In this document: positions 1 through 8,651 of the stretch, in pieces | How the letters are laid out: each line of letters starts with the position of its first letter | Position numbering within the stretch: the first letter of the stretch is position 1 | Assembly: GCA_964603655.1 (NCBI GenBank) | Contig: CAZRVZ010000103.1 | Span: 1 to 26,293, forward strand | Length of the DNA stretch: 26,293 nucleotides | Reading direction: 5' to 3' | DNA from: JACPWY01 sp964603655 | Lineage (GTDB): Bacteria > Bdellovibrionota > FAC87 > UBA2466 | Translations under genes and position numbers: made by a program | The notes under the pieces: model-generated | Told to the model about the DNA's origin: nothing | Databases searched by the model: none | The model's input: the letters and a program-made list of their open reading frames with translations, nothing else

Positions 1-147
1 ACCTAAACCCGTACGCTGGGCTCGTCGCCAGCCGTTCGTTTACTTTTGATAACAATTTTCAACCATTGAATGAATCCTGCAGTTGAAGGGGTCTCCCGAA
101 AATGAAATGGTTTCGCTGGGGTTAGGGACTTTTCGCTTGGGGGAACC

Positions 148-2484
148 ATGAATCTGTTCACGAGTCGTTCTGTCTTCATTAAAGTTTTCTGTGTTGGTTT
201 CATCGCTTATTTGCATTTTGCAAATAGCGGAGGTGGCGCAAATAGCGCAGAAGGCGCAGATAGTGTAAAAGGCGCACGCCGTTTAGGCGGTACTTGGGTG
301 CGTTGGACGGGGCTTGAAGACAGCAATCCGGATCTGCAACACATTCTCTCGAGAATCCATGACAAGACTCAGGTTGAGCTTTCCGTGGGAGATCTCGTCA
401 CGCTCGAAAATCGTCGGTTAGCCACCTCACAATTCGTCATGATGAATCAGGTTCAGGCGGGGCTTCCGGTTCAAAGCAGAAACATTCGAATCTGGACCTC
501 GCTCAAAACGGGCCGCCTTATCCAGGCCGAGGCGCTAGTTGAAAAGTTATTGCACCCCCCCGATTATTCCCCGAATTTCATTCCGGTCGATAGCCAAACG
601 ACGATGAGGGCGTTGCGGTCCGTCGTCAACGCACACCGGGATGATCCCTTCATTCGCGAAGTGCAGTGGCGCGATTACTGGGAAAACGCAGGCCCGGTAA
701 GGCGCGTGATCGCCAAGGGAAAGCATGGCAAGCACCGTGTGACGATCGCACTCGATTCGGGTCGGGTTCTGTCAAGCGCCTACGATGAGTTTCCCCAGGG
801 AGATCTCGAATTCAGCGTTCCGGTGCAGGTGTATCCGATCTATGAAGAGGTCGAGGAGACTCACGAGATGCTCGAACGGATTCCGAGCGAGCTTCGGTAT
901 TTAAATTCCAGCGTGCACCGGGTTTCTGAGGATCCCTACGGGCCGCTTAAGACTATTCGTTACGATTTTGAAAAATACGATCCGCTCCTTGGCCTTACCG
1001 TGGCGGGTCGCCAGCAGGGTTTTTGGGCGATGGGTTTCGTCAAGCATGCGGCGTCGCGAATCATAGCGTCTCTCCCCTTAGTTAATAACAGTTTCTCAAA
1101 CGGTGGCGTAGTTCTCGACGGCCGGTACGCCACCGTTAATCTTTATCCCGACGCGGTGAAGAATTTTCAGCACCTGAGTTTCACACCGGAGATGTCTCCC
1201 GCTTTTCTGCCGACTTTCCAGGAGATGCCCGATAAACCGGGACACGAGGAGATGGTGCCGTCAGGGTCGTTTCTGGGACGGCCGATCCATTCGCTGGACG
1301 AGGCATGGAAGCGGCTCGCACGAAGGCTACCCGATCACGATCCTGAGAGTTATGCCAACGACGGTTTTGACGAGATGCAGGTCTATTGGGCCGTGACACG
1401 GCTATTTGAAAGTTTGACCTCCATGGGTTTCACGGATCCCGATCTTTCAACGCGACCTTTTCACGCGTTTTTGTACTATCCGGACATCTCGTACAGAGAT
1501 AATGCCTTCTATACCGACGACACGATAAATTTTACGACCTACTCCCCCAAAAGTTCTAATATGGCGCGCGATAACACGACAATTTGGCATGAGCTGGGGC
1601 ATGGTGTGATGGATCGGCTCATGGGGGATCACATTCAGCTGGCCGACACCGGCGGCTTGAGTGAGGGGATGGCCGACTTCGTCGCTAGCCTGGTCGTATC
1701 CGACGTTACCGGGGGTCTCAGTTTTTCAGGCAAGCAGAGTATGCGCATTCTCAATAACACAGGGTTTCACCTCACCAATGAGGTCCACGATGACGGTGAG
1801 GCCTACGGTGGCGCGATGAATGATCTGCTGGAAGCAGCGGTGGCTCACTTCGGACGTGAGGGGCTCGTGAAGGTTACCGATTTGACCCTAGAGGCAATGC
1901 GTCTTTCTCGCAATCACCCTGGCCTGACGGCAAATGATTGGTTCGATCGCATGTTATTTGCGGACGACCTGGGGCATACGCCCGTCAGATGTTCGGGGGA
2001 ACTGAGAGCGTTGATACTGAAATCTCTGAATGGTCGGAATTTCGAGTTTGGAAGCGACGCTCCGGCTAATTTCGAGGTCCGAAACGGTGACGAAGAATTG
2101 ACCGCGACAGGCCCCGGATCGCGGCCTCGCCCGATTCCGCTCAGTCTTGCAGAAACGGCAACGGCGTCATTTACACTCAAGTTGCGCCTGATCCAGGGGA
2201 GTCACTTTAAATTTGAATACCCCGTGAAGCTGCGAGTCGAACATCGTCAAAGCCCCTTACAGGGGGCCGTTCATTGGGTTGGAGAGGAGAATAACCCCCA
2301 GGAATATGTATTGAATTCACAGTCCGACCTGCTTTCCGTCCCGCTCACGGTGACTGGAAAATGTGACTACGTGAATCGGCCGGACGGAAGTTGCGTGGAC
2401 TACGTACATTTCCAGGTGTTTGGACGTAGCGATACCAAACCAGTGGCGAAGAAGCGATTCTACCTGCGCGTCATGCCCAAATAG
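148..2484 (+). CDS. Secreted thermolysin-like (M4/M36-type) zinc metallopeptidase
   Basis: The 778-aa product starts with a signal peptide (hydrophobic stretch about residues 9-25). A pro-region of roughly 300 residues follows, and then a gluzincin catalytic domain. The zinc site is visible: HELGH at 481-485 (ligands H481 and H485, catalytic E482) and GGLSE at 502-506, where E506 is the expected third ligand 21 residues after H485. H547 in the stretch EVHDDGEAYGG fits the transition-state histidine region of M4/M36 enzymes. About 130 residues after residue 640 look like a C-terminal beta domain. The ATG is supported by GGGGGAA 5 nt upstream. By family it should hydrolyse proteins outside the cell or in the periplasm after removal of the pro-region. 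It could be M4 or M36; the family is clear and the substrate is not. Confidence 0.85.
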   Translation: MNLFTSRSVFIKVFCVGFIAYLHFANSGGGANSAEGADSVKGARRLGGTWVRWTGLEDSNPDLQHILSRIHDKTQVELSVGDLVTLENRRLATSQFVMMNQVQAGLPVQSRNIRIWTSLKTGRLIQAEALVEKLLHPPDYSPNFIPVDSQTTMRALRSVVNAHRDDPFIREVQWRDYWENAGPVRRVIAKGKHGKHRVTIALDSGRVLSSAYDEFPQGDLEFSVPVQVYPIYEEVEETHEMLERIPSELRYLNSSVHRVSEDPYGPLKTIRYDFEKYDPLLGLTVAGRQQGFWAMGFVKHAASRIIASLPLVNNSFSNGGVVLDGRYATVNLYPDAVKNFQHLSFTPEMSPAFLPTFQEMPDKPGHEEMVPSGSFLGRPIHSLDEAWKRLARRLPDHDPESYANDGFDEMQVYWAVTRLFESLTSMGFTDPDLSTRPFHAFLYYPDISYRDNAFYTDDTINFTTYSPKSSNMARDNTTIWHELGHGVMDRLMGDHIQLADTGGLSEGMADFVASLVVSDVTGGLSFSGKQSMRILNNTGFHLTNEVHDDGEAYGGAMNDLLEAAVAHFGREGLVKVTDLTLEAMRLSRNHPGLTANDWFDRMLFADDLGHTPVRCSGELRALILKSLNGRNFEFGSDAPANFEVRNGDEELTATGPGSRPRPIPLSLAETATASFTLKLRLIQGSHFKFEYPVKLRVEHRQSPLQGAVHWVGEENNPQEYVLNSQSDLLSVPLTVTGKCDYVNRPDGSCVDYVHFQVFGRSDTKPVAKKRFYLRVMPK

Positions 2485-2525
2485 TTAATTTCTGTCCCGT
2501 TTCTTCGAAACGCGACAGAAATTAA
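2485..2525. repeat. Long near-perfect palindrome just after the peptidase stop
   Basis: The left arm 2485-2503 pairs with the right arm 2507-2525 over 19 bp with one mismatch around a 3-nt TTC loop. It begins at the base after the TAG stop, so it may terminate the peptidase transcript, but no T-run follows. The 16 nt 2505-2520 (TCGAAACGCGACAGAA) recur exactly at 6596-6611, so it may instead be a small dispersed repeat. Confidence 0.75.
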
Positions 2526-2580
2526 TTAATGACGCGGCCACCTAAAGCACCGAACACCTTGGAAGAATCCATGAATTTGA

Positions 2581-2589
2581 TGGTATAAT
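2581..2589 (+). promoter_or_regulatory. Extended -10 promoter for the efflux cluster
   Basis: TGGTATAAT is a consensus extended -10 (TG-n-TATAAT). A weak -35 (TTGGAA at 2559-2564) lies 19 bp upstream. The predicted start near 2596 leaves a leader of about 50 nt before the permease ATG, containing a T-run and a GAGCG/CGCTC mini-hairpin. Confidence 0.55.
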
Positions 2590-2647
2590 ATAGACAGATT
2601 TTCCACGTTTTTTTTGAGCGGGTTCTCGCTCGGATTTCTCAATCAAC

Positions 2648-3826
2648 ATGGGCACAATTTTAGGGCTGATAAAGCTTTCCTTTGCGAATTTGAAGATCAA
2701 TAAGTTGCGATCCGCGCTGACGGTCGTGGGCATGGTATTCGGTACGGGTGCGGTGATTGCAACATTGAGCAGTAACGAGGGTGCTTCGCAGTTCATCAAA
2801 AAGGAACTCGAGAGTATGGGCACCAATATCGTCATGATTCAGACCGATGGTCAGGGCGCAAGCCTGGGCGAAGAGCACATCGACTTTCTCAAAAAGTATG
2901 TTCCCAATTTTCGGATGCTTTCGTTTGTCTCGGACGCCGGCAGCATGAACGTGCGCCGATCGGCACGTCAAGTCTCGGCCCGCGTCGTCGGGGTCGGTAG
3001 CGAGTTCTTCGGTGAGACTAAGATCGACATCGATCGGGGCAGGTTCTACGACTCTATCGAAGTCAACCAGACGGAATTGATCGCGGTGCTGGGCGCACAG
3101 GTCAAGAAAGACCTTTTCGGCGCTGGAAACGCCATCAATGAATATTTTCATCTGGCCCAGGGCCAAGATGGATTCAGTATCAAGGTTGCGGGAGTTCTGA
3201 AGGAAAAGGGATCGACGTCATCAACGCAGGCGGATGGAACGATCTTCATTCCGGTTAAAACGCTCGAAAAACTGAAAAGCATTCAAGGGGGCGGAGCATT
3301 GCTGGCTGGAACCCTCTTTGACGATGAGAAATCTGCCGAAGTGAGGGAAACCGTCAAGGGGCTCCTGCTCAAGCTGTTTCCCGGGGTGAACGTTACCGAT
3401 GCCCGGGAGTCGATTGAGAAGACTCAAGGCATTTGGAAAAAGCAAAACCTGGTCGGAATTTGTCTCGCGATGATCAGTCTGGTAACGGGTGGCGTCGGAA
3501 TCATGAACATCATGCTCCTTTCAGTGGCCCAGCGAAAAAAGGAGATTGGCCTTCGAAAGGCGGTAGGCGCGACGAACGTGTACATCCTTTCCCAGTTTCT
3601 GATGGAGGCGGTCATGGTCTGCTTTTTGGGCGGTATAGCCGGCATTTTGTTAGGAATGTTTTTTGGCCAGCAGGTGGCCAAAATGATGGGCCAGTGGGAA
3701 GCGGTGTTAAACACATCGACCATCGTCATGGCGCTCTTCTTTGCCGTCTTGACCGGAGTAGTCTTTGGGTTGGTTCCGGCCATTCGTGCCAGCCAGCTGG
3801 ATCCCTACGAGGCACTGCGAGGGTAA
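2648..3826 (+). CDS. MacB/FtsX-type ABC transporter permease
   Basis: The 392-aa inner-membrane protein has the MacB layout: one N-terminal membrane segment (about 21-41), a periplasmic domain of about 225 residues, then three membrane segments (about 268-291, 318-340, 359-380). The conserved stretch QRKKEIGLRKAVGAT follows the second segment, and the C-terminus AIRASQLDPYEALRG is typical of the family. Unlike E. coli MacB it has no fused ATPase; a separate ATPase is encoded at 6648. Mechanotransmission permeases of this type couple ATP use to export through an adaptor and TolC. The adaptor gene begins 2 nt after its stop. The substrate cannot be read from sequence. Confidence 0.88.
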   Translation: MGTILGLIKLSFANLKINKLRSALTVVGMVFGTGAVIATLSSNEGASQFIKKELESMGTNIVMIQTDGQGASLGEEHIDFLKKYVPNFRMLSFVSDAGSMNVRRSARQVSARVVGVGSEFFGETKIDIDRGRFYDSIEVNQTELIAVLGAQVKKDLFGAGNAINEYFHLAQGQDGFSIKVAGVLKEKGSTSSTQADGTIFIPVKTLEKLKSIQGGGALLAGTLFDDEKSAEVRETVKGLLLKLFPGVNVTDARESIEKTQGIWKKQNLVGICLAMISLVTGGVGIMNIMLLSVAQRKKEIGLRKAVGATNVYILSQFLMEAVMVCFLGGIAGILLGMFFGQQVAKMMGQWEAVLNTSTIVMALFFAVLTGVVFGLVPAIRASQLDPYEALRG

Positions 3827-3828
3827 TC

Positions 3829-4995
3829 ATGCAAGGCACCGCAACATTATCGAATCTCTGTGGCATCTCACGAAAGATTTGGGCCCACGAAAGTGTCGCC
3901 CTGCTAGCATGCCTGCTGGTGGCCGGCGGCTGCTCCAAACAATCGACAGCACCCGCCGCTGCAGAGTCGTCATCCGGCCAGATCAAGGTCGGGGGCGGTT
4001 CCGTAAAGGCGGTCAAAGGGCCCATCGAACAGACCGTGATACTCCGGGGAACGGTTCGGTCCAGTAATCGCATCGAGATGCGAGCCGAAAGAAAGGTGAA
4101 GATTTCCAAGAACCGGGTCAAAAATTTCGAATCGGTCAAAAAAGGACAGGTGCTTCTTGAGGTGGACAATTCGGAAACCGAAAGCAAGGTGAGAGAGTTC
4201 AAGGAAAAAAGCAAAACGATGGATCTCGAGTTTCAATCTGTAAATATCAAGTACAAACATGCTCAAAAAGTCGTGGATCGCAAAAAGTCGCTTTTCGACA
4301 AGGGGATTATTGCGCAAAAGGAGTTCGACGAGGCAACGCGGGACTTTCGGCTGTCCGGCTCGGAAATTCGGGCTAAGGAGTTGGAAATGGAAAAGCTCGG
4401 GCGCGAAGTTTCCGAAGCAACCGATCAGTTGAAAAGTTCTCACTTCGTTGCACCGATGGACGGGATGGTGACCGGTCTGGTCGTTCCAGACGTCGGGGGA
4501 ACCGAGGTTCAGCCTGGACAAAGCATCGCAACCGTTTCGGATCCGGGCAAGTTGGCGCTCTGGGTGGGAGTCGAAGAGGCTAACCTGCATAAGGTTAAGC
4601 AGGAGATGAAGGCATCGATAAAACTCGACAGCGTTCCTAACGAGAAATTTGACGGAAGGATTATTTCGATTGGAACGAGTGAGATGCCCGGCGGCGCCAA
4701 TCGCGGTCGGTTGTATGAGGTGGGTATCTCATTTGCAACCGGGGGAAAGGCGATCCGCGAGGGATACTCCGGAAAGGCGAAGATTTCATTTGAGAGCAAA
4801 CCCTCAGCCATCACCGTCCCCGTGGCAGCACTTCGCTATCTTGATGGAAAGGATTACGTCTCGGTAGCCCAAGGCTTACAGGGAAGTCCCACCGCGAAAC
4901 TGGTTACGGTTGGAATTCGAACCGACACCGAGGTCGAGATTCTCTCAGGCGTTTCCGAAAACGACACGATATTTCTGGCAGCAAACGACAAATAA
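3829..4995 (+). CDS. HlyD/MacA-type periplasmic adaptor lipoprotein
   Basis: The 388-aa membrane-fusion protein bridges the permease to the TolC channel. I chose the ATG at 3829, 2 nt after the permease stop, because it yields a lipoprotein signal peptide (LLVAGGC, Cys35) behind a CGAGGG Shine-Dalgarno sequence. An open frame continues upstream but lies inside the permease gene. A lipoyl-like half follows the Cys (around residues 55-100), then a long charged helical hairpin (about 100-200), a second lipoyl-like half (APMDGMVTGLVV) and a beta-barrel. The hairpin tip reads RKKSLFDKGIIA (R151, L155, A162), close to the RxxxLxxxxxxS TolC-contact motif with Ala in place of Ser. Its position between permease and TolC genes fits a MacA role. 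Confidence 0.87.
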   Translation: MQGTATLSNLCGISRKIWAHESVALLACLLVAGGCSKQSTAPAAAESSSGQIKVGGGSVKAVKGPIEQTVILRGTVRSSNRIEMRAERKVKISKNRVKNFESVKKGQVLLEVDNSETESKVREFKEKSKTMDLEFQSVNIKYKHAQKVVDRKKSLFDKGIIAQKEFDEATRDFRLSGSEIRAKELEMEKLGREVSEATDQLKSSHFVAPMDGMVTGLVVPDVGGTEVQPGQSIATVSDPGKLALWVGVEEANLHKVKQEMKASIKLDSVPNEKFDGRIISIGTSEMPGGANRGRLYEVGISFATGGKAIREGYSGKAKISFESKPSAITVPVAALRYLDGKDYVSVAQGLQGSPTAKLVTVGIRTDTEVEILSGVSENDTIFLAANDK

Positions 4996-5043
4996 TTTAC
5001 GTTACGATTTAGTAAATCAAATTGGTTCCGGACACGGCAGCTT

Positions 5044-6570
5044 ATGAAATCCATTAAACACCTGACGATGCTGCTCCTCATTTCCGCAGCTACGCTCACC
5101 GCCGAAAAAAATTCCAAGTTTGAAAATCTAACCAAACCGCTCGACCTCTTTAAGGTGCCCTCCGATGTAAAGCAGGTCATGAAAAAAAACGAGCTCTTTG
5201 AGCTCGTCGGTGCCCGCGGCGTGAAGATCCGCATTGCCAAAGAGGATTTCGGAAACACGGTGGAACGGTATTGGTCCACCTACTCCGGCTACAATTGGCC
5301 GAAAGCTTCGCTGTCATCGAGCTACAGATTCGGCCAATCAGCATCGGCCGGTACCCTGAGCAGTCATTCAAAAACCTTTTCGGCCGACCTCGGAATAGCC
5401 GGTGATACAGGTTGGGGTTTGTCGTACAGCATCGGGCTGCCTAGCATTTCAAGAACTCTGACCGATGCACCAACCTACAACTCGGAATCGGACACGTTTT
5501 CGCTGGGGGTTTCGAGTCTCCAGTTCAAGCTCTTGAATGGTTCTCTTTTCGCCATCGGCAGAGCTGCCAAGGATAAAGAGGATCTGGGGATGGATCAGGC
5601 CCGCCATGCCCTCAAAAGTACGGTACTGGGAGCCATTCAGTCTGCCGAATCGGCCTTCTACGACGTTCTTCTCAAGCAGATTCGGGTTCAAGTGCTGGAG
5701 TTGGGAATGGCCTCGAGTCAGGCCCTACTCTCCGATATCAAGGAGATGGTTGCGGCCGGTGAGTCGGACAGGCTTTCGATACTAAAAACCGAGCTACAGA
5801 TTGCCCAGAGCGAAACGGATCTCCTGATGGCCAGAATCGAGCTGAACAACTCGCGTCAGTCACTTCGCGATCTCGTGGCCTATAAAATCGACGAAAAGGT
5901 CGATTTTTACCCCGACCCCAACGAGCTCAAGGCCGTTCCCGTCATTCCGGATTTGTCTCCCACTAACGCGATTGAAAGAGGGCGGAAATCGCGCCCTGAT
6001 TACTTGAGCGCCGTTATCAACAGAAGAAAAGCGGAACTGGATCTTAAAGTCGCGTTTTCGGGTACGCTTCCGTCGCTCAATTTGACCTTTTCATACGGTT
6101 ATTCCGGGTCGGGTACCACCTTTACCGCGGCCAAAGATCAGGCGTTGCTTTTTGGCCCGCCCACAGCAAGCGTTGGCCTCGGGTTCTCTTACCCGTTATT
6201 TAATGATTCGGCCGACTCATCGTATCGACAGGCACAGCTGACGCTCAGGCGGTCCGAGGTACAGGTGGAGGAGGCGCTCAACTCCATGATCAAGGAGATT
6301 TCCAGCGCCATCATCGGGGTCGAAATGGGACAACGACGGCTCAAGACGGCCGACATGTCACGACAGCTCTCGGAGAAAAAGCTGGCGGCCGAATTTGAAA
6401 AGTTTCGGGTGGGTGAAAGCAAGATTAAGGATGTCATCGACTATCAAAACGAGGTCAATAACGCTCGGATCTCCGAGATCAACTCGCGGGTCGATTTCAT
6501 GAAAAGTTTGAGCAGTTTTAGGACAGCCATCGGCGATCTTCCCGATGGAGTAACTTTGAGTTTCAACTAA
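5044..6570 (+). CDS. TolC-family outer-membrane efflux channel
   Basis: The 508-aa protein begins with a signal peptide (hydrophobic 7-19, likely cleavage after A20). It has the alternating long coiled-coil helices and short beta strands of the outer-membrane efflux family in two repeats, for example SAESAFYDVLLKQIRV and later AEFEKFRVGESKIKDVIDYQNE. It is longer than E. coli TolC because of about 60 extra residues after the signal peptide. It should form the trimeric exit duct for the permease/adaptor pair encoded just upstream (48-nt gap). No strong Shine-Dalgarno sequence precedes the ATG. Confidence 0.88.
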   Translation: MKSIKHLTMLLLISAATLTAEKNSKFENLTKPLDLFKVPSDVKQVMKKNELFELVGARGVKIRIAKEDFGNTVERYWSTYSGYNWPKASLSSSYRFGQSASAGTLSSHSKTFSADLGIAGDTGWGLSYSIGLPSISRTLTDAPTYNSESDTFSLGVSSLQFKLLNGSLFAIGRAAKDKEDLGMDQARHALKSTVLGAIQSAESAFYDVLLKQIRVQVLELGMASSQALLSDIKEMVAAGESDRLSILKTELQIAQSETDLLMARIELNNSRQSLRDLVAYKIDEKVDFYPDPNELKAVPVIPDLSPTNAIERGRKSRPDYLSAVINRRKAELDLKVAFSGTLPSLNLTFSYGYSGSGTTFTAAKDQALLFGPPTASVGLGFSYPLFNDSADSSYRQAQLTLRRSEVQVEEALNSMIKEISSAIIGVEMGQRRLKTADMSRQLSEKKLAAEFEKFRVGESKIKDVIDYQNEVNNARISEINSRVDFMKSLSSFRTAIGDLPDGVTLSFN

Positions 6571-6573
6571 ACC

Positions 6574-6611
6574 CTGTCGTGCCATGAGATTCCAGTCGAA
6601 ACGCGACAGAA
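6574..6611. repeat. Second, degenerate copy of the GAAACGCGACAG element
   Basis: The 16 nt 6596-6611 (TCGAAACGCGACAGAA) are identical to 2505-2520. Here the left arm is only CTGTCGTG (6574-6581), pairing with CGCGACAG (6602-6609) across a 20-nt loop. It lies in the 77-nt gap between the TolC and ATPase genes, so both copies flank efflux genes. Confidence 0.6.
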
Positions 6612-6647
6612 GATACCTATAAACTGGTTACTAACAAGGATCCGACA

Positions 6648-8267
6648 ATGATCGAAATGGAGGACATTAAGAAGAGTTTCAAGATGGGAAACTCCGAGGT
6701 GTGGATTCTAAAGGGTATCTCGCTTTACATAGGCGAAGGGGAATTCGTATCGATCATGGGTCCGTCGGGATCGGGAAAATCGACTCTGTCATCCATATTA
6801 GGGTGTCTTTCGCGCCCCACTTCGGGCACCTACACCATCGACGGCAAGGATTCGATTCGCGCGTCCCATAATGACCTAGCGCGACTGCGCAACAAGAAGA
6901 TCGGTTTTATATTTCAGGATTTCAATCTGCTGGAGGGGGTTTCCGCAGTGGATAATGTCGCGCTCCCGCTCTTTTACGGCGGGGTGAGTGCCTCCGAACG
7001 TCGCAGAAAGGCGATCGATTGCCTTAAAAAAGTAGGCCTGTCCGACCGGCTATATCACACACCCAAGCAGCTCTCCGGCGGGCAGAAGCAGCGGGTAGCG
7101 ATCGCCCGTTCTCTGGTGAATGATCCAACCTTTCTTTTCGGCGATGAACCCACCGGCGCACTCGACAAGAAAACGGGCCACGAGATCATGGGGCTCATGC
7201 AGCGCCTCAATCTGAACGGCCATACGGTGGTTCAGGTAACTCATTCAGCTGCCGACGCCAATTTTTCCAAACGCATTCTTCACCTCGTCGACGGGCTCAT
7301 CGTGAAGGACGAGATGGTCGAAAAGCCCACCATCGGAGTGCTCGATGCGTCCATCGACATGAAGGACGAGGTGACCTCTCGTTTTTGGCGGGTCGCCCAG
7401 TCTACCCCCCTCATGAACCCCGAGAATTTGGCGCTCCTCAAACAGCTGCTGGCCAGCTCCAAGTCGAGCGAGGCCGTGGTCGAGGCCGTGCGGGCTATAA
7501 GTCGGTGGGAGCAGGTCGACGATCTGATCGAGGAGTTGTTTCGACACGAACACTGGGCCGTGCGTTCGGAGGTAATCAAGATTATTTCCGCCAAACCCAA
7601 AGACAAATCGATTCCCTATTCGCTCAGAGCGCTCGAGGACGGAAACGCCTGGGTACGGTATCTGGCCGCCAACCACCTGAAGAAAAACTGGCCTATCCCG
7701 ATGACCGATGATGAAAAGAAAAAAGTTCTCGCCCATGTCGACGACGATGACGAACGGGTGCGTGCCAGTATCGTCGCGTTCGTGTCGCAATGGAAACAGG
7801 CGGATCTGATCCCGTGGTTTCAAAAGGCCATGCAGGACAAGGACGGTCGCGTTCGGGCGAATGCCCTGGATGCGGTGATGCCGCTTTTCTTGTCGAAATC
7901 GGCCGCTCCCGATGTCATTGAATCTGTTCGAGTGCACTTGGAGGACAAAAACAATCGTGCCCGGGCCAATGCGGCCATTCTGTTATACGGGTACGAGCCG
8001 AAGGAATCGCTGCACATTTTGTCGACCATGGTCGTCAGTGACAACAACCTCATGCGCGCCTCGTCGGCGTGGGCGCTGGGCCAAACGGGAAACGATCAAG
8101 CCGGCATGCTACTTCTCGAAAGGTTGCGGATTGAGCGCGAAGAGCTCGTACTCGGTCAGGTTGTGCGTTCACTGGGCAAACTGAGTAAGGACGTTTTCCC
8201 TCTCTCCAGGCAGCTCTCCATTCTCTTCACCGAACCCAAACCCGAACCCGTAGCCGAAGCGGCTTAG
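6648..8267 (+). CDS. MacB/LolD-type ABC ATPase fused to C-terminal HEAT-like repeats
   Basis: Residues 1-225 form a complete ABC ATPase: Walker A GPSGSGKST at 38-46, signature LSGGQKQR at 142-149, Walker B ending D166-E167 (FLFGDEPTGALD), and an H-loop histidine in VVQVTHSAAD. Closest in style are LolD and the MacB ATPase half. After a linker, about residues 245-525 consist of repeated helical pairs with HEAT/PBS-lyase-like signatures, such as EDGNAWVRYLAANHL, DDDERVRASIVAFV, DKDGRVRANALDAV and DKNNRARANAAILL. The family's usual length is about 225-240 aa, so the HEAT part more than doubles it. It presumably powers the separate permease encoded at 2648. The HEAT part is probably a cytoplasmic partner-binding scaffold; that is inference. 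Confidence 0.88.
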   Translation: MIEMEDIKKSFKMGNSEVWILKGISLYIGEGEFVSIMGPSGSGKSTLSSILGCLSRPTSGTYTIDGKDSIRASHNDLARLRNKKIGFIFQDFNLLEGVSAVDNVALPLFYGGVSASERRRKAIDCLKKVGLSDRLYHTPKQLSGGQKQRVAIARSLVNDPTFLFGDEPTGALDKKTGHEIMGLMQRLNLNGHTVVQVTHSAADANFSKRILHLVDGLIVKDEMVEKPTIGVLDASIDMKDEVTSRFWRVAQSTPLMNPENLALLKQLLASSKSSEAVVEAVRAISRWEQVDDLIEELFRHEHWAVRSEVIKIISAKPKDKSIPYSLRALEDGNAWVRYLAANHLKKNWPIPMTDDEKKKVLAHVDDDDERVRASIVAFVSQWKQADLIPWFQKAMQDKDGRVRANALDAVMPLFLSKSAAPDVIESVRVHLEDKNNRARANAAILLYGYEPKESLHILSTMVVSDNNLMRASSAWALGQTGNDQAGMLLLERLRIEREELVLGQVVRSLGKLSKDVFPLSRQLSILFTEPKPEPVAEAA

Positions 8268-8285
8268 TCCGCGTAACCTGGCAAC

Positions 8286-8651
8286 GTGAGACCCCGATCT
8301 TCAATCGTTGTTTACTCCGCGTTAGGCGTAGCCATCACGGCCGTGCTGACCGCCATCCTATTTTGGTTCCTCGGCCCCAGTTTCGCGAGACGTAAGCTCA
8401 TCACATTCAATTCCGAGTTATCCGAAACGGAGCTGGCATCCAGGGATTCCGTTAGCAAACTATTGAGCGCGCTTCGGGCCGAGGTGCCGGTATTTGATTT
8501 TAATCACCGCTCTCTAATCACACATTCTCTGTTGCGGTTGGGTAACGCATCTATTAATTTCACCATTCATGGGAGGGTCGATGTTTCAAATATTTCATTT
8601 GTGCAGTCTGGTTTTATTGCTATGTACCGCATCCTTTTCGTCGGTAAATGA
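8286..8651 (+). CDS. Uncertain small membrane-anchored protein
   Basis: A GTG-initiated frame of 121 aa begins 18 nt after the ATPase stop. It has a clear N-terminal membrane segment (about residues 8-30) followed by a short polar region. No Shine-Dalgarno sequence precedes the GTG, and the last 71 nt overlap the better-supported gene at 8581 in another frame. I do not recognise the protein. It may be a real small gene, or a decayed one whose original C-terminus has been lost. Confidence 0.35.
   Translation: MRPRSSIVVYSALGVAITAVLTAILFWFLGPSFARRKLITFNSELSETELASRDSVSKLLSALRAEVPVFDFNHRSLITHSLLRLGNASINFTIHGRVDVSNISFVQSGFIAMYRILFVGK

Noticed and set aside
3..203. 66-codon - strand ORF at the left edge
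   Set aside because: No ribosome-binding site, no recognisable protein features, and it overlaps the start of the peptidase gene.
3433..3828. In-frame upstream extension of the adaptor gene
   Set aside because: It lies wholly within the permease gene in another frame and would hide the lipoprotein signal peptide that starts at 3829.
7245..7937. 230-codon antisense frame opposite the ATPase-HEAT gene
   Set aside because: The + strand frame has complete ABC motifs; the antisense product shows no domain and is a codon-bias shadow.
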